Assembly: GCF_024323335.1 (NCBI RefSeq) | Contig: NC_066581.1 | Location: forward strand, 30,438,699-30,502,698 | DNA from: Lathyrus oleraceus | Taxonomy: Eukaryota; Streptophyta; Magnoliopsida; Fabales; Fabaceae | Direction: 5' to 3' | DNA length: 64,000 nt | Shown here: positions 1 to 10,077 of the stretch, piece by piece | How positions within the stretch are numbered: position 1 is the stretch's first letter | Layout: the number at the start of each line of letters is the position of its first letter | Made by a program: the position numbers and the translations under genes | The notes under the pieces: generated by a model | Database searches by the model: none | Told to the model about the DNA's origin: nothing | The model's input: only the letters and a program-made list of their open reading frames with translations

Positions 1-1881
1 AGCATTCAAACATAACGTGGCAATGTCAAACGAATCATGGCCAATGGAATAGACATGCAAGCACACAATCAGCAACCACATAGCCAAAACCCTAGCAAAC
101 GAACCAGACGGCGGAGCTATTCTCCGATCAACTCCACGGCGGAGCTCCAACAAAATTTTCCAGAATTGGACAAATCATATACCAATCGAAAGCTCTTGCA
201 ACATACATCTCAAATATCATATGAATTCTTCCTAAATCATGCTAGGTTTTCCAGATCGAGCAAAAACATTATTGACATCAAAACTTTAAGTTCATCATAC
301 ATGCTCATTATTCATCCATTTTCGAATCTAAACATATCAGCAAGCTCAACTAAGTGAGATCTACACAACTATAGCAAGAAAGCAGCAAAAGGAGATGATG
401 AATTTTTCACTTACTTGAAATGCAGTTCACTATTCAAGTGTGTTCAAGGTCTCTACAGCTCCAGATCTACTCCAATATCCTTGACTTGAAGCTTTAAGCA
501 AGAAGAATCAATTGAAAACACCTAGATCCACTTCAATTTCATAAATCCATTTCCATGAAAGTGCACTCGATCTGCTTGAAATCCAGCTCAATTGAACAAT
601 CCAGATGATGATTCTTGCTCAGAATTACACCAGGAGCAAGAATATGCAAAGAGATTGAAGAATTATATGAAGAAAATTGAATTTCAAAGAGAGAGAAAAA
701 TGGAGGGAAATTGAAAATTCTAGATCTGAAATTCTGTTATTTCTTGTGATTATGGTTAGGGTTTGGCTTTTATATGGTGTGCTAATGACACTGAAATCCA
801 AATTAGGCATTGTACTAATCATGATTAGGGAAAATTGGATCAAAGTGCAAAAAATGCAAATTGAGCTAGCATGCACATGCTACACGTGAGAATCCCATGC
901 TGAGCTTCAAATTTACTCAAAATTGGCCAATGGTCATGATGGAATGGTTGTCTTGCTTGTATCATAAGCCAATTTTGAATTATAGAAATTCCCTCCAAAA
1001 TGAACACATGTGAAATAATGGGCATACAAGCCTCTCTCATGCATGGTAAGGCTTGTTTTGAGAAGTATTGGTCATGAGGAGTATTTTGCAAAAAGAATGG
1101 ACCAAAATGGAGCTTTGTATCAAAAGTTATGCCACTTTGAACTTCCATGCACACCTTTTTGAACATCATATGAACATGAAATAGGACTTTTTGAAAGGGG
1201 ATACAAAGCTCTACAACTTTCATGTTCACCAAAAATCCCTTTGAAGCTTCTTTGCTGTTGAAAAGTCGAGTTGAATGTGGATTAGAAACTTGCCATTTTT
1301 GGAAACTTGAAATTACAGGTCACTTTCCATTTTTGGAAACTTTTCCCATGACTTCAAAATCTTCAAGATAGATGTTTGAAATGACAAATAGACTTCATTT
1401 GAACATGAATGAGGTGTTTTAAATCGTCTCCCCAACCTCAAAACCATCAGTTGACTGCATAGTTGACATTTTGGTCCTCAGATGACCATGAAATGCTTTG
1501 ATGAATTTGGGCCTTTATCACTTGATGAAATGGCTTCAAAATGGAACTCTAGCTCATGTAAGCTCTTTGAAATGATCATGTGGTCCTTATACCAAGGAAA
1601 AATATCTCAGCTCTTGCACAAAGGATGCTCTTGAAGTGCTTGACCTGTGATTGCTTGAGCTACAAAACAAAAATGTTAATGACATATTTTTGTGCTTTTG
1701 GTTAGTGAAAAATAAGAAAAGCAATGATATACATTACAAGCATGCCTGGTGATCTCAAACCACTCACAAGGAGGTCCCACCAAAAGGGAAAGGAAGCCAA
1801 GATGCTGAATGATCCTTGAGGCTATGCAATGCAATGCTATGATGCCATGAGGGATCTTGGGGACAAAATTGGGGTCTTACA
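1..1881 (-). mobile_element. LTR1, 5' part of a minus-strand Ogre-type LTR (runs off the window)
   Basis: Read on the minus strand, the LTR begins at 1881 with TGTAAGACCCCAATTTTGTC, the start shared by all Ogre-type LTRs in this window. It continues leftward past base 1, so its other end and partner are not visible. Downstream, the minus strand shows the same AT-rich LTR text as LTR2 (for example the paired 'tttccaaaaatgg' phrases near 1290-1340, matching 2770-2830). It is inserted in the integrase of element A; the expected 5-bp target duplication is CCAAG at 1882-1886, with the other copy outside the window. Small ORFs here are chance readings of LTR sequence. Whether it is a solo LTR or the end of a full element cannot be seen. 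Confidence 0.85.
768..775 (-). promoter_or_regulatory. Candidate TATA box of LTR1
   Basis: The minus strand reads ATATAAAA, about 1.1 kb inside the LTR. The TATA boxes of LTR2, G and H lie at a comparable depth. Inferred from sequence only. Confidence 0.5.
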
Positions 1882-2358
1882 CCAAGTAAGATCATTACTG
1901 ATAATGGATCGAACTTGAATAACAATATGGTGGAAGCTCTTTGCAAAGACTTCAAGATTGCACATCATAATTCTTCTCCCTACAGACCTAAGATGAATGG
2001 GGCTGTTGAAGCTGCGAATAAGAACATCAAGAAAATTATCCAAAAGATGGTTGTCACGTACAAGGATTGGCATGAGATGCTCCCGTTTGCTTTGCATGGG
2101 TATCGTACATCCGTCTGCACTTCAACAGGGGTAACCCCTTTCTCCCTCGTGTATGGTATGGAAGCAGTGCTCCCCGTAGAGGTTGAGATTCCTTTATTGT
2201 GTGTGCTCATGGAAGCCAAGTTGACTAAATTTGAATGGTGTTAGACCAGGTTTGATCAGCTGAATTTGATTGAAGAGAAGAGATTAACTGCCATGTGCCA
2301 TGGTCAGTTATATCAGCAGAGGATGAAGAAAGCTTTTGATAAGAAGGTCAAACCTTGT
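1882..2358 (+). pseudogene. Element A integrase, core and start of C-terminal region (fragment 1)
   Basis: This is a 159-codon open stretch of a Ty3/gypsy integrase, read in frame from 1882. It carries the second catalytic Asp (ITDNGS), the NSSPYRPKMNGAVEAANKN segment with the catalytic Glu, and the GYRTSVCTSTGVTPFSLVYG segment typical of plant Tat integrases. The frame is broken once by TAG at 2242-2244, where relatives have CAG (Gln). Its 5' side is cut by LTR1 and its 3' side by solo LTR2; the reading frame resumes at 6815. The family function is insertion of retrotransposon cDNA into the chromosome. This copy is dead. Confidence 0.9.
2354..2358. repeat. Left target-site duplication of solo LTR2 (CTTGT)
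   Basis: The five bases before the LTR start match the CTCGT after its end (6813-6817), with one C/T difference. The ancestral integrase codons favour CTCGT, so the left copy has mutated. Confidence 0.85.
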
Positions 2359-3363
2359 TGTAGCACCTCAAATTTGCACCCCCCATTCATGCATTCATTT
2401 CATTTTTAGGTCATTAACATTACATTAACAATACCTTAACATTGCATAGTACATTGCATCTTATCAGTCAAGACTGGCATCAGGAGAATTCATTTGTGCA
2501 AGAGACCAAGCATTTCCTTGAGATAAAGGCCCTATGGTTGTTCTATAGAGCTTATATGAATCAAGGTTCATTTTGAAGCAACTTTGCCAAGTGCTAGAGG
2601 CTCAAAGTCCACAGTGCAGTTTTCGGTCATCTGCGGCCCATAAAAGTCAACTGCAAGTCAACCGAGGGCTAGGAGGTGGAGAAATGGTTTGAGACACTTC
2701 ATTCATGTCCAAAAGAGGTTTATTCATCATGTCAAACATCTACATTAAAGAATTTGAAGCCAAATCAAAAGTTTCCAAAAATGGAAAGTGACCTGTAATT
2801 TCAAGTTTCCAAAAATGGCAAGTTTTTGGACCACTTTCAACTTGATTTTCCAACATCAAAGAAGCTTCAAATAAATTTTTGTTCAAAATGAAGGTTGAAG
2901 ATCTTTCTCTCCCATTTCCAAAAAGTCCAAGATCATGAGCATTTGATGAATGGTTGAGGAGTTATGAGCAAATGATCACCAAGTGTGCATAAAACTTCAA
3001 AGTGCCATAACTTTTGAACCAAAACTCCAATTTAGGCCACTCTTTTTGCAAATTGCATGTCATGACCTATATTTTCCAAATCATTCATTGCATTGTATGA
3101 AATTTTTTCACATGATCATTTTGCCATGCATGTGTTTTTTGGAGGGAAAATCATCAATTTGAATTTGGTGCATGCTACAAGTTTTTTAACCATTCCATCA
3201 TGTTCATAAGCTCATTTTAAAGGAAAATACACCATGCATGCTACTGTTCACGTTCATATTGCCATGCATAGGGTGAATTTTCCAATTTTTCCTTACACCT
3301 CATTTTGCATTAAAATTTCATTAGCCAAGCCTAATCAGCATTAGCATGGTAATTAACACAGCA

Positions 3364-3370
3364 TATAAAA
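3364..3370 (+). promoter_or_regulatory. Candidate TATA box of solo LTR2
   Basis: TATAAAA inside 'gcatataaaaggctaatcc', about 1.0 kb into the LTR. G (48149) and H (55753) have a TATA box in a similar context. Confidence 0.6.
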
Positions 3371-4605
3371 GGCTAATCCTAACAGAATTTTCATTCTAAC
3401 TCATTCTAGATCTAGATCACATTTTTCCCTCCAAAATTTCTCTCATTCCAAATTCAAAAATTCTCCACATAGCATATGATTTTTATTGCATAATTGTGTT
3501 CAGCAAGTGTTATTGATGAAGGATCAAGCTCTGAATTGAAGATTTTCATCAAGATTCAAGCACATCAAGCTCAAGAACATGAAGATGGAAGTTGCAATTT
3601 GATCAAGATCCAAGCCATTTCAAGCTTCTATTCGTGTTTAAAGCTTCAATATACAAGTGATAGAGGAGATTTGGACATTGCTAGGCCTTTGAATCCACTG
3701 CTGCCATTGATTGTTCTTTAAGAGGTTGGAAATTCGAACCTCTTAATTCTTCTTTTTATGTGCATAGACTTATAGATCTTGGATTGCTGATTACACTGAT
3801 ATAAAATTCATTGAAAACGGACAAGAATTGCATGAGATATGAATGTTTAAAGTTTGATGCATGAAAATGTTCTTGTTCGACTCTCTTAATCTATGAAGTT
3901 TTAGGCCAAATTAGTGGTAGATTCGTGTTCCTTGTGAAATAAGCTTTCCAGCGGTATAAGCCATGCCTAGTTCTGCAAAAAAAAAATGTTGACGCCTACT
4001 GTGCAGCCACCGTCTCAAAGAAGGAGACGGTGGAAACCGCCGCTAGGAACAGTGCCCCGCCGTCGTCTGAAAACCCTATGAATCGCACTCAAAACGGCGT
4101 CGTTTTGACCTCTCGCGCGCCCTCGCTTCGATTCCCAGCGAGCGAGCTTTATTTCCATTTTAATTCTCCAAAACAAAACGCGGTCGTTTTGGAGTGCACA
4201 GGGTTCGATTCTGGCTAGAGGCATTTCCAATTCCATTATTCATGTCCATATTATTTCATGTTTTCACATTTTATTTCATTTCATTCATGTCAATTTGTAA
4301 AAATCATAAAAAATTCAAAACTAATCCAAATAATTCCAAATTTTTTCCCACATATTCCTTGAAGTGTCTACTATTTTATGATGTGATTTTCTGATTTTTA
4401 TCATTTCTGGATTTTGAATTGTGGACTGTTATTTGAACATGATGCAAAATGTGACATGCTTCATTCATTCTATTATGAAATACTCATGCTTTCTCTAATT
4501 GCTTTGAAATTTGGTGTGCTGATTCCCAACCTGTTGCATGATTTTTGAGGCTTGGTTGTGCATTTTTAGCATTTGTCATTTCTGTTTTAGGCGCATGAAC
4601 TTATG

Positions 4606-4626
4606 GTGTGACAATGTGTGTCACAC
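4606..4626 (+). repeat. Hairpin GTGTGACA / TGTCACAC in LTR2
   Basis: Perfect 8-bp arms around a 5-nt loop. The same hairpin with 9-bp arms occurs in G (49353-49375) and H (56987-57009). Confidence 0.75.
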
Positions 4627-5309
4627 ATTTGGATGTTGATCTTATTCATTTTCATATCCATGCCAATTAATGTCCTCTGATTCTAATTTTTTGCATGATG
4701 CTTGTGTTTGACATGTTGTATACACATAAAAATTTTCATGATTGTTTGATTCATTTCTGTTTTAATATGGAATTTTGATTCTTGATGTCCAATTGTGAGC
4801 TTCGTAATTGCCTTTGCCATATCTTGCTCATGAGATGACTTTTCTTAAGGCTTTATACTTGCTCCTTTTTAGGACATGTTTTTACTTGAATAAATATGCT
4901 TCATGTTGAATATTGGTTGTTGTTTTGACTTTTTGCTTTGCCTTTGACCCTAGCCTTGGTGCTAGTGGTTTGTACTCATCTTTTGAGTTTTACATTTCAG
5001 GTTCAAGCTTCTAGTCTTGATGGTTGATGTTGATCTCATGAATTGAGATGCAAAATTATTTGTCCACTAACCTTTCTTGTGTTGTAGGTTCCTTGATGAT
5101 GAACTCACTTGAGTTGTTGACTTGCATTGTGTATATTGGTTGTCTCACTGTTGACTGTTTGTTGGATTTGTCTGAATGTGAATATTGACTTGTTTGATTT
5201 TCTTACAGGTACTTTAGTAGCTTTAACTCATTGTTTGAGTTGCTTTGCTATGCTTGTGGTTGGCATACCACCTAGGTAATCATCCTCTAACTCCATGTAG
5301 TCTGGAAGC

Positions 5310-5330
5310 CCTGTCGTTTCTTTTGGCAGG
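5310..5330 (+). repeat. Hairpin CCTGTCG / TGGCAGG in LTR2
   Basis: Seven pairs, two of them G-T. The homologous hairpins in G (50423-50444) and H (57685-57706) have the perfect arms CCTGGCC/GGCCAGG, so pairing is kept although bases differ. Confidence 0.65.
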
Positions 5331-6100
5331 CATTTGGCTGAAGTCCTCCTTAAGAGGCAATGACTGTGTTTGTTTACTTTTGTGCCATGTACTTCAAGTC
5401 CTCCTAAGTGAAGAGGCAATTGGCAGATAGAAGGGACTAGCAGTCAGTCCCCTGCTATTTAGTTGAGTCTTTCATTTTGCTTGCACTACGTGCTGATGCA
5501 TTTGAATAAACACCCAAGATCCTTTGTATATAGAGTCAGTCAAGTGGAGTAGGGTCCCACATTCTGGACCCCCATGTTTTCATTGATTGAAGCTCACCCA
5601 GGCCCGGGTTAAGAGCTATGAGGTCCAATCCTCATTACCTTTCATCTGCTCACCCTGACGGTCAATGTCAGTGGTTAAGAGCCCTCAGATACCCTTCCAG
5701 TACCGGTTTGTTTGTCGAGGTTGATATGACCCCTTGACTAAAGCCTTACCCTTGATGTTTGAGCCCCTTGTTGGTGTGTTTACTTCATGATGTATGTGTT
5801 TGTGTGGCATGATTGTATCCTCATAGGATTGCTAGACTTCGCGTAGTCTCGTTTGCATGTCAGTTAAGGTAGCACGGTTCCTTCGTCTAGGACTTCCTTT
5901 CTTGCGTGAGCATCCTAAAGCACAAACAAACATTACCTTCCCTTAAGAACACGTTAACTCCTTCTACTACAGGTGAGTAAGTCTCCAAAGGTCGAGCATC
6001 CGGTAGATTGCGTAGTAACGTTGTTCATCTAAAAAATACAAAACCAACAAAAATGGTTTAGCCGAACTACGGCAACTCTGATTCTCATGTCCAGATGAGA

Positions 6101-6612
6101 TACGTAGGCACGAGATGCGATGTCTTGTCGAGTTTGACTGACAACTAACTTTGATCCTTGTCTCTCGCCCTCGTTGCGATCGAGACCTCCCTTTTCTCTT
6201 GCCCTAGTTGCAATCGAGACCCTTCTTCTTTTTGTGTGTGCGTTTGGAGTCTGATGTAAGCCCAACGATTGGCCTTCGGTTTCCAATTTGTTTGTGTGAG
6301 TTCGGAGTCAGATGTAAGACCAGCGATTGGCTATCTGTTTCTTGTTTCTTTTGCGGAGTTGGATGTAAGACCAGCGATTGGCATTCCGTTTCCAGTTGTG
6401 TGTTCGCTCTGACGTCTCAGCGTTTTGTTTCAGTGTTTTGTTTCGGCGTGCGTTAGCCGAGCTACGAGTGCTCTGATTCTTACTCTGGTTAGAGAAGATA
6501 CGTATGCATAGGATGCGACGTCCTAGCGAGCATGTTTCCCGTTTCCCCTAACTACGTCGACTCTTATGTTTGTGTCTGACAAACTACGTAGGCCCAGGAT
6601 GCGACATCCTGC
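6101..6612 (+). repeat. Three hairpins after TACGTAGGC-like boxes in LTR2
   Basis: After 'tacgtaggc', 'tacgtatgc' and 'tacgtaggc' (6101, 6489, 6585 region) follow stems of about 7 bp closed by a CGA loop: CGAGATG-CGA-TGTCTTG, TAGGATG-CGA-CGTCCTA and CAGGATG-CGA-CATCCTG. Each is followed within a few bases by CGAG. Pairing is kept partly by G-T pairs. Function unknown. Confidence 0.7.
6246..6410 (+). repeat. Short tandem repeat in LTR2 (three ~50-60-bp units)
   Basis: Three diverged units of the form 'gagt.tgatgtaagaccagcgattgg...gtttcc'. A similar tandem block sits at the matching place in LTRs G and H. Confidence 0.75.
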
Positions 6613-6812
6613 CGAGTCCGCTTTCTCCGTCTTTCATTTGCGTTTCCTTCCAGTTTTGTGCAGTTTTTGAGCAGTTTCTTAGCAACCTTATTCTATTCTT
6701 TGACGTGAGGGGGTGCTAATACCTTCCCCTTGCGTAACCGACTCCCGATCCTTGCAATCTCTGGTCGTAAGACCATTTCCTTTCCCGCCGGTTGTTTTTC
6801 ACGTATGCGACA

Positions 6813-6817
6813 CTCGT
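6813..6817. repeat. Right target-site duplication of solo LTR2 (CTCGT)
   Basis: Pairs with CTTGT at 2354-2358 and restores the integrase reading frame. Confidence 0.85.
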
Positions 6818-7018
6818 GTGTTCAGAGAAGGTGACCTTGTGCTCAAGAAGATTTTATCATTCAAGCCAAATTCCAGAGGAAAATGGACTCCCAATTATGA
6901 AGGCCCATATGTTGTTAAGAGAGCCTTTTCAGGCGGTGCATTGATTCTTACAATTATGGATGGTGAAGAGTTCACTCGTCCTGTGAACGCAGATGCAGTC
7001 AAGAAATACTTCGCCTAA
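6815..7018 (+). pseudogene. Element A integrase C-terminal end (fragment 2)
   Basis: The frame left at 2358 resumes here and ends with TAA at 7016-7018. The segment GKWTPNYEGPYVVK followed by GGALILT is the integrase C-terminal domain of Tat elements, a DNA-binding SH3-like fold in the wider family. The last residues (DAVKKYFA) agree with the ends in E and F. This stop marks the 3' end of pol and the start of the 3'UTR. Confidence 0.9.
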
Positions 7019-7039
7019 AAAAAGAAAAGAATAGCTCGC

Positions 7040-7186
7040 TAAGTTGAGAACCCGAAAGGGCGGCTTATGCAAAAATGAGCGTCTCGGTGGATTGAAAACC
7101 CGAAAGGGCGATTCAGGCAAAAATTAGAGACATAAAACAGAAAGAATTTCCTGATAAGTTGAGTACCCCACCTTGGGGAAACTTAT
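7040..7186 (+). other. Post-pol hairpin module of element A
   Basis: Three consecutive hairpins: TAAG...CCC-GAAA-GGG...CTTA (7040-7067); GGAT...CCC-GAAA-GGG...ATTC (7089-7114); ATAAGTT...CCCCA-CCT-TGGGG...AACTTAT (7154-7186). Each is followed by (G)GCAAAAAT(G/T)AG. The same order occurs in E (minus strand, 45143-45303), and two of the hairpins in F (32157-32234), with different but still complementary outer arms. Probably a structured RNA element; function unknown. Confidence 0.75.
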
Positions 7187-8510
7187 GCAAAAATTAGGGA
7201 TTATGGCAAGTAATTGTATTTTGCTGATCTTCGGTGTTTTGAAGACTTGTTTGAGCACAAGGGTTGACATTAGTTCATCTCCAGTAGTGGTCAAGAGCAC
7301 AGTAGATATCAATATTTGGTTGAAGGATGAAGGATCATTTGTATTCAATGTAACCCTTTTCCATGTAAATTACCATTTTCAACTTTGTAAAGTCTATGGA
7401 GTCTTGTCATTTAAAGACTACCATTCCATTAAATAAAGTTGAGCTTTTACCCAATTGTTTCTACTCTTATTTACTTCAGTAAATAGTTTTAAATTTTATT
7501 ATGATCATTTTAAAATTGAATTTTTAATCAAAATCAAATTTTCTTTAATATATAAAAGCAAGAATTTTTTCCAAAGCAAGTAAAAGGAAGATCAACAACA
7601 TGTCAGTAAAACACAAGTCCATAAGTGCGAGTGTTTGACTCGGTTCCTCGGCGGAGTGTTTGACCCCCAGTGGAGCTTCTTTCTTTATCCATAGTTGAGT
7701 TGGTTGATTCAGATACCCTGCGACATGTTCTTGTCCCCAACAGAGTTTCGACCTTCCCCAGCGGAGTTCGTATTTCCTCAGCAGGTGGATCGTCATTAGA
7801 AGATGTTTGATCTTCCCTAGTAGATCGTTTTGGTGTCCCCACCAATTGCCATTTGATCTTTGCTCCCAGTCAGAGTTTCCTCCTGGTTTCTGAGCAACTT
7901 TTGTTGACTGTTTCTCTGTAGGGTTGTCTCCCATTTTTATGATGTTGACCTAAAATTCCCCACAGATTGGATGTTCCGTCCTCAGCAGATCTCCTCCGTC
8001 CGCAGCTAGGGTTGAGCCCTTGGGATGTTGATTTCTCTTTTCTCCAACAGTAGTCTCCATATTTTGAGGATTGACCGAGGATTGTACCGGTGGTTCAATT
8101 TCTTTGCAACACCTCTGTATCCTTCGTGATCGTTTTGTCAGCATAATCATCATATATACATATACATATACATTCATATAATTTCATAATTCGCATATCC
8201 TGCATCTTTATATTTGATTTATTTGAGATCCTTATTCTCTGTTATGGCGGTACTTTATCCCCATACCAAATCTGGTGTTTGTCCTTTTTCAATTGTAAAG
8301 TGTCAGCCCCTTACGTAGAAAGACGTTAACCTTTCTCTGTTTCCCCACTGAGTTTGTTCCTCGTGGATGATTGTTATTTCAGTTTCCTCTCCAGCAAATT
8401 TTCTAGATTGAATTACTCCCCTTGAGTTATATCCTCATTGGGTTGAGTCTTTATTGACCATTTTCTTTCTAGTTCTTACCTAGATAGATATTTTGGTCCC
8501 CTAAGAGTCT

Positions 8511-9572
8511 ATTACCCAGTAACTGGTAATATTCTTCTTAGTTTGCAGTTTGTTACTTCTTGCCCAATACCCGGCAAAAGTATCCTTTTTATCCTCAGTA
8601 GAATCCCTAATGGATTTATTCCCCGAAAGTATATCCTTGATATGTTTATCTTGACGGTGACGAATATATTTTCTTCCCCGCAGGAGTCTATCCTTGATAT
8701 GTTCACTTTAACCAGTGACGAATATTCTCTTCTTTGGTATTCTACCCAGTAAAAAGGTAGTTGTAATCCCTATTTTGTTCCTTAGAGAGTTAATCCTTGA
8801 TATGTTCATCTTAGCCGATGACGGGTTTTCTTCTCCTTGTTGGTTTTCTACCCAGTAACCAATAGCTGTAAATCCTACTTTTTCCTGTGCAGAGTCTATC
8901 CTTGATATGTTCACTTTAACCAGTGGCGGATATTCTCTTCTATGGTATTCTATCCAGTAACTGATAGATGTAATCCCTATTTTTGCTCCCTTTTTCAGAG
9001 TCTATCCTTGATATGTTCACTTTAACTAGTGACAGATTTTCTCTTTGATTGGTCTTCTACCCAGTAACAGGTAGTTGTAAATCCTACTTTGTCCCCTCGC
9101 AGAGTTAATCCTTGATATGTTCATCCTAACCGGTGACGTATTTTATCTCCGACGGTTTTCTATCCAGTTTTTGATAGATGTAATTCCTCCCTTTTGTTCA
9201 ATTGGTATATCCTTGATATGTTCATCATAACCAATGACAGGTATCCTCCTTGACATTTTCAGGCAAGTCTATCATTGACATGTTCATCTTAATCGATGAT
9301 GGATTTTCTTCCCTGTCGAGTTTATCCTTGATATGTTCATCCTAACCGATGACGGATACTCTCACCCCTGGTCTTCTGCCCAGTAACTGGTAGTTGTAAA
9401 TCCTATTTTTTTGCAGTTTTCCCCAGCAAGGTTATTCTTACCCAGTAACTGGTAATGAATACTCCCTCTTGGCGGTTCTCAGCGAGTCATCCTTGATGTG
9501 TTCATCTTAACCGATGACGGATGTTCTTTCTATCAGATGTTTATTATCTCCTTATCCAGTAACAGGTAGTGG
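8511..9572 (+). repeat. Tandem hairpin array in the 3'UTR of A
   Basis: Diverged units of roughly 105 bp, with shorter ones of about 55 bp, alternate two hairpins. Type 1 has stem YTAYC/GRTAR around CAGTAAC-N (8511, 8742, 8950, 9057, 9160, 9376, 9438). Type 2 lies in the phrase 'ccttgatatgttca' and has stem TCAYY/RRTGA around YTAACC; I count ten copies of the phrase between about 8632 and 9510. Changes in the two arms are mostly matched. Confidence 0.8.
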
Positions 9573-10064
9573 ATAATAGACTTATGCTCCTCCTGTGTTG
9601 AAATTTTATTTCTCCCCATTTGAGTTGAGTGCGTATTTCTTTAGTGAAATCGCTCCCCTGCATGAGTCGAGTATTTCAGTGTTATCCTGACTTATTCGTA
9701 TCCCCTGCAGATGTTTGTTTCCCAGGCTGAGTCTTTCCATTTGTATGGAATTCCTCGAGTCCCCCAGTAGTTTTAAGTCGTAGCCTGGACTATGCATAAG
9801 TCCACTTTTATCCCCATAGAGTCTTTGTCTCCCTAGTGAGTTTTCCTTATGGAATGCATTATGCTCCTACTAACTTTCGGTCTCTCTGATTTCTTTTCCT
9901 TTGTGGCAATATTTCCCCACAGAGCATTAACTTTTGCATTCATATCATATGCATCATGAGGTCTCTTAGGGACCAAAATTTGTTTCTATAGGTTGTTATT
10001 TAAGCCCATTCTACTGAGTCGGGCCAAATATTTTAACCTTCACCTCCTCAGTTAGAATGTCCTT

Positions 10065-10077
10065 AAATAGGGGAAGC
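10065..10077 (+). promoter_or_regulatory. Polypurine tract of element A
   Basis: AAATAGGGGAAGC lies immediately before the 3' LTR. The matching site in E reads AAATAAGGGCATC. In the family this is the primer site for plus-strand cDNA synthesis. Confidence 0.75.

Larger units (their letters stand above)
2359..6812 (+). mobile_element. Solo LTR2 (4454 bp) inside the integrase of element A
   Basis: The LTR begins TGTAGCACC and ends GTATGCGACA, and is flanked by CTTGT/CTCGT duplications. Integrase codons continue directly from 2358 to 6815, so this is one LTR with no internal region. Solo LTRs usually arise by recombination between the two LTRs of one element. The 5' and middle parts resemble LTRs G and H (hairpin at 4606, hairpin at 5310, the 'gtagtctggaag' segment). 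The last ~700 bp resemble the LTR of element F. It lacks the AATAAA-GCGGTGGCGACTC block found near the end of the other LTRs, probably through a deletion near 6772. No protein-coding content. Confidence 0.93.
7019..10077 (+). other. 3'UTR of element A
   Basis: About 3.06 kb of non-coding DNA between the pol stop and the 3' LTR. It contains the hairpin module (7040-7186), an AT-rich part, a tandem hairpin array (8511-9572) and the polypurine tract. Long, repeat-rich, fast-changing 3'UTRs are known for Ogre/Tat elements and have been proposed as a source of satellite DNA. The ORFs in it on both strands are short, and I found no conserved domain in them. Confidence 0.85.

Noticed and set aside
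37..357. 106-codon plus-strand ORF
   Set aside because: Antisense within LTR1, low complexity, no homologous frame in other LTRs.
4015..4236. GC-richer stretch with ORFs on both strands, considered as a host exon
   Set aside because: Lies inside solo LTR2 between its boundaries; no splice or protein evidence.
6029..6456. ORFs with repeated SDWLSVS-like and KTSDW segments
   Set aside because: They arise from the tandem repeat and hairpin region of LTR2; frames are not kept between units.
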